From positions 1 to 33,481 of the forward strand of contig MFGV01000029.1 in assembly GCA_001778375.1 (NCBI GenBank): a stretch of 33,481 bases of DNA, read 5' to 3'. A program made the position numbers and the translations under genes. This DNA is from Candidatus Firestonebacteria bacterium RIFOXYD2_FULL_39_29. GTDB taxonomy: Bacteria; Oederibacteriota; D2-FULL-39-29. The notes under the pieces are model-generated. The model was not told the DNA's origin. It searched no databases and saw only the letters and a program-made list of their open reading frames with translations. Shown one piece after another: positions 30,431-33,481 of this stretch (position 1 is its first letter; the number at the start of each line of letters is the position of its first letter).

Positions 30431-30625
30431 ATTGCCAATATAATACATGCGCTTGACAGGAAAGTAAAAGAAACGGTGATACCTTTCAGGGAAAACCTGA
30501 CACTTGCCCAGGTGAGTGATGTACATTTTGGGGTTGTGAACGGACCTGAGTACCTTGCCGAACTCGTAAAAGAATTAAATGGACTGAACCCTGATGCGGT
30601 TTTGTTCACGGGAGACCCTCGTTGA
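30431..30625 (+). pseudogene. 5' fragment of a broken metallophosphoesterase
   Basis: From just after an in-frame TGA (30428-30430), the frame reads DRKVKETVIPF, LAQVSDVHFGVVNGPEYL and NGLNPDAVLFTGD, which includes the first metal-binding motif DxH and the second motif GD of membrane-linked calcineurin-like phosphoesterases (YaeI type). The usual start and N-terminal helices are missing. After TGD it runs into TGA. Skipping one C in the GACCCTCG run gives DLVDGTTHIDKD, the expected continuation, and a second one-base shift near 30650 leads into the next frame. Confidence 0.8.
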
Positions 30626-31110
30626 TGGTACGACGCATATCGATAAGGACACTACTTCCGCTGAAACAACTAAAGGCGCCTGCCTATTTTGTTTCAGGCA
30701 ATCATGATTTTATTGATGGTTTGGAAATTGTCTACAGAGCAGTTGAAGAATCCGGTGTAACAGTACTTGATAATAAAAGTATAGAACTAAAAGGTGTTCA
30801 GCTGGGAGGGCTTAGCTTTGCCTTTAATAAGGTGAATTTGAAAAAAGAGCTGCTCTCTCATGAGCCGAAGGGAATTAAAGAAATTGAAGCTGCAGGGATA
30901 GACCTCATGCTATCCGGACACACACATGGGGGGCAGATAATACCTTTTAACTTCCTGGTGAGACTGCCTTATGGATATATGTACGGTTTGTACAAAATAG
31001 GAACTCTTACGCTATTTGTTTCCTCCGGCTGCGGTACCTGGGGCCCCAAGATGCGGCTGGGTACGGATAGTGAAATTAGCCTGATTTTGCTGAGGCAGAA
31101 ATCAGGTTAG
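30622..31110 (+). pseudogene. 3' fragment of the broken metallophosphoesterase
   Basis: The frame, nominally 162 residues, carries the remaining metal-site motifs: FVSGNHDF (GNHD), LMLSGHTHGGQIIPF (GHTH) and the family ending GTWGPKMRLGTDSEI. The stretch from about 30622 to 30650 is out of frame with the real protein. An intact parent would hydrolyse phosphate esters, in this subfamily often lipid-A-type substrates (UDP-diacylglucosamine). Split by two frameshifts and lacking its 5' end, it is very unlikely to make an active enzyme, unless the breaks are assembly errors. Confidence 0.82.
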
Positions 31111-31218
31111 ACGCTATTATGCGCAGAAAATCAGCGAAAGCTCAATATTCTCAGATCTTTACTCCTGCTCTTGCGCTTCTGACCATCCGAGCATCTGTTC
31201 CTCTATCCCGTTTCGGAC

Positions 31219-31247
31219 TTGTTATTAACTCTCCAAATAGATATAAT
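31219..31247 (+). promoter_or_regulatory. Promoter of the DUF2142-type gene
   Basis: TTGTTA (31219-31224) and TATAAT (31242-31247) are 17 bases apart. A start near 31254 would leave a short leader before ATG 31277, where no strong ribosome-binding site is visible. The rest of the gap 31111-31218 shows nothing recognisable. Confidence 0.6.
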
Positions 31248-31276
31248 ATTTAATATGACAGATTACGGTAAAAATA

Positions 31277-32641
31277 ATGAAGAATAAAAATATCCTTATA
31301 TTTATAGTGCTTCTGGTAAGTTTCATCAAGGGGCTAATGTGGATTGCCTTGATTCCTCTATTTGACACGCCGGATGAGCCGGTGCATTTTGATTATGTTC
31401 AGAAAATAGCAGAAACTAATAAGATATTTTTTAATAAATATGATAAGAAAGATATTTATCAATCTGAAGAAGTTGATTTAGCTGCTAAATACAGCGGTTT
31501 AATGAGAATTTATCATTCCCGGTTAAATAAAATTAATTTTACCGGAAACGAAACAGGCGAGAACGAGAATAGGATTAATACTCTTCCTGTTTGCTTAAGA
31601 AGAACAAATACAAATATATCAGCCATTTCCATACAATATCCTCCGTTATATTATATGTATTCCTCCATCCCTTATAATATATTTTATAACAGCAGTATTA
31701 TCACAAGAGTGTTTGCTGTCAGAATATTCTCCTTGTTATTGGGCTTGTTGACGATATTTATGGTATATAAAATTGCCGGGTTGATATTTAATAAACAAAA
31801 ATATATACCTGCTTTTATATCGCTGTTGGTCAGTTTTAATCCTATGTATACTTTTATCTCAGTATCGGTTAATAGCGATAACTTGTTAACCCTGCTTTTT
31901 ACGCTTTTTCTCTATTATTATCTAAAAATATTTTTAACTAAATATAAAATAAGAGATGTAATATTTTTATTATTTGTGCTGTTACTGGGAATTTTTACGA
32001 AGCAGCAATTTGCATTAAGCTTAATAATTCTGTTTATCCCGTTTTGTTTTGCAAAAGAATATCCGTTAAAAACTAAAATAATCGGCGGAGTTGTGTGTTT
32101 TTCCTTTTTGTTCTTAGCAGTGTTGAATCTGAAGAATAACTTTCCTGTCCCTGTATTTATCGAAAAAATAGGAAAGGTGTACGAGTATTTTCATGAAGAT
32201 TTTATTCCGTTTTTCTTTGTCGATATGCCCTATTCATTTTTTGGCGATTTTGGTTGGTTAAATTTGCCGATTCCTCCCCTGGCTTCAAGGGTTTTATTGG
32301 TTCTTTCGGTGACTTGTATATTATTCTATATTTTTGATATATATAAGGCTGTTTTCAAAAAAAGACCGTTTTTACCGTTAAAAATACATATTCTTTTATT
32401 AATTCCGCTTGTTATATATACAATGAGTCTGGTTTACATTGATTGTAATATAAAATTTGGATTACAGGGAAGATACTTTTTCCCGATAATAGCGTTTATT
32501 TATATTTGCATGACTAGCGGTTTATTAAGCGTAGTATCAAAAAAAGATCATGTAAAATATTTGGCAGTAATATCCGTAACGGCTGTGTTATTTAATATTT
32601 ATTGTTTGATGATTATTATTTTACCAAGATACTATTTGTAA
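31277..32641 (+). CDS. DUF2142-type polytopic membrane protein (GT-C-like)
   Basis: This 454-residue protein has about 11 hydrophobic helices. The first periplasmic loop contains FDTPDEPVHFDYVQ, the acidic DE motif expected of GT-C-type lipid-sugar glycosyltransferases and seen in DUF2142. Near the C-terminus, FGLQGRYFFPIIAF is the other family mark. The presumed role is transfer of a sugar from a lipid carrier outside the inner membrane, an inference from fold. The gene is clearly more AT-rich than the lysS to wbpI block and is followed after 10 bases by a partner gene. Confidence 0.78.
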   Translation: MKNKNILIFIVLLVSFIKGLMWIALIPLFDTPDEPVHFDYVQKIAETNKIFFNKYDKKDIYQSEEVDLAAKYSGLMRIYHSRLNKINFTGNETGENENRINTLPVCLRRTNTNISAISIQYPPLYYMYSSIPYNIFYNSSIITRVFAVRIFSLLLGLLTIFMVYKIAGLIFNKQKYIPAFISLLVSFNPMYTFISVSVNSDNLLTLLFTLFLYYYLKIFLTKYKIRDVIFLLFVLLLGIFTKQQFALSLIILFIPFCFAKEYPLKTKIIGGVVCFSFLFLAVLNLKNNFPVPVFIEKIGKVYEYFHEDFIPFFFVDMPYSFFGDFGWLNLPIPPLASRVLLVLSVTCILFYIFDIYKAVFKKRPFLPLKIHILLLIPLVIYTMSLVYIDCNIKFGLQGRYFFPIIAFIYICMTSGLLSVVSKKDHVKYLAVISVTAVLFNIYCLMIIILPRYYL

Positions 32642-32651
32642 AGGGAATGCT

Positions 32652-33431
32652 ATGCTGAAAATACTGTTTAAAAGTATTATTATCTCCTTATTGCTTTATG
32701 CCGCTATAATATTATTTGTGAAATCAGAGGTGCATAATACGGATATTCCGGTACAGGATGCGAATATTCAAGAAGTTGCAATAAGCAGTAAGGATCCGAT
32801 AATAAAAATCAAGCAAGTATTTATTCCAAAGGAGAATAATTTAAGCAGGATCAATATTATGTTTTGCAATAATTGGAGAAGGAATAATGAAGGGATTACT
32901 TTTAAAATAATAATAAACGCATTAATAGCGAAATTTAAAGATCCTGCAGTCTTCAGTCTCTATGATAGCAGGGAGGAAAAGTTATTATACCGGAAAAACT
33001 TTAATATATTTTCAAATAATATATTTCTTAAAAATAAATTAAGAAATCAATGTTTTTCTTTTGACCCGGTAAAAGATTCAAAAAATAAAGAATTTTATTA
33101 TGAAATATCTTTTATTAAACCGGTTGGTTTTGAAAATATAACAATGCTGGAATCAGATACTGTGTATGTTAAAAGCAGGTTATTTGTAAATGATCGTTTA
33201 ATAAAAGAGAAAAGCACGGTATTTTCAACCTTTGTTACCATAAAAATAATTGGTTTTCATGAATTATTGAACAGAATGAGTCAGTATAAACCCTGGTTTT
33301 TTAAGACAATATTTCTGTTTTTTTTGGCCTATTTGTTTATTCTAAGCAGTGTATTTATTATGATGATACTAATTGATTTATATTGCAAAAATTCAGATGA
33401 GTTAATGTCAAATGTTGTGTTTGAGAAGTAG
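32652..33431 (+). CDS. Membrane-anchored extracytoplasmic beta-rich protein next to DUF2142
   Basis: I do not recognise a named family. The 259-residue product has an N-terminal helix (about 6-24), a beta-rich domain of about 190 residues and a C-terminal helix (about 220-245). The domain phrases QVFIPKENNLSRINIMFCN, ITFKI, LYDSREEKLLYRKNF and CFSFDPVKDSKNKEFYYEISF resemble a carbohydrate-binding-like jelly-roll seen beside or fused to DUF2142-type proteins. It is very AT-rich. The ten-base gap to the upstream gene implies one operon. A role in surface polysaccharide assembly is an inference. Confidence 0.65.
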   Translation: MLKILFKSIIISLLLYAAIILFVKSEVHNTDIPVQDANIQEVAISSKDPIIKIKQVFIPKENNLSRINIMFCNNWRRNNEGITFKIIINALIAKFKDPAVFSLYDSREEKLLYRKNFNIFSNNIFLKNKLRNQCFSFDPVKDSKNKEFYYEISFIKPVGFENITMLESDTVYVKSRLFVNDRLIKEKSTVFSTFVTIKIIGFHELLNRMSQYKPWFFKTIFLFFLAYLFILSSVFIMMILIDLYCKNSDELMSNVVFEK

Positions 33432-33481
33432 CGAGCATCCTTGGTTACAAAACCTCCTTTCTTGAAAAATCTGAACTTTTA

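Overview
This window comes from a low-to-medium GC (about 40% by eye) Gram-negative bacterium. It has an outer-membrane protein tail, a LolCD lipoprotein-release system, O-antigen-type sugar genes and a standard genetic code with TGA stops. The mix of Ig-like/GGDEF/TPR proteins, PorV-like barrels and very repetitive intergenic DNA suggests an uncultured candidate phylum near Elusimicrobiota, Omnitrophota or Firestonebacteria; that placement is a guess.

Layout. 1-141: end of an outer-membrane protein, followed by a strong terminator. 563-5398 (minus strand): a 1611-residue membrane protein with two Ig/GGDEF-like units, a coiled coil and TPRs. 5755-9083: lysS-lolC-lolD, tightly overlapping, behind a sigma70-type promoter that carries an inverted repeat. 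9250-13136: amino-acid genes (ilvE, tyrA, a DUF296 gene, aroA). 13260-15317: secreted protein, ThiE/TenI-like enzyme and PilZ protein, with overlapping reading frames. 15467-19026: ThuA-like protein, MFS transporter and a secreted protein built from secretin N-domain-like repeats. 19168-23761: four genes matching WbpA, WbpD, WbpE and WbpI, most of a route to a diacetamido-uronic acid nucleotide sugar; the WbpB step is absent. 23809-24549: a DUF3800 gene. Facing it on the minus strand is a candidate structured non-coding RNA (about 24817 down to 24548) with a perfect TTGACA-17-TATAAT promoter, a pseudoknot, several hairpins and a terminator abutting the DUF3800 stop codon. 25059-27868: membrane proteins including a DUF2157/GDYXXLXY pair. 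28044-28723: an AbrB-type antitoxin/PIN toxin module with an operator-like promoter. 28851-31110: a histidine kinase split by a frameshift in an AT-dinucleotide tract, and a decayed metallophosphoesterase. 31277-33431: an AT-rich pair, a DUF2142-type polytopic protein and a membrane-anchored extracytoplasmic partner.

The least explained features are the DUF3800/ncRNA pair and the intergenic DNA. Nearly every gap starts, right after a stop codon, with a degenerate array of 6-9 nt units. The unit differs from gap to gap, and several gaps have a reverse-complement arm running up to the next ribosome-binding site. Two gaps 12 kb apart share an ungapped 109-bp copy, and two other gaps carry a compact three-way-junction inverted repeat.
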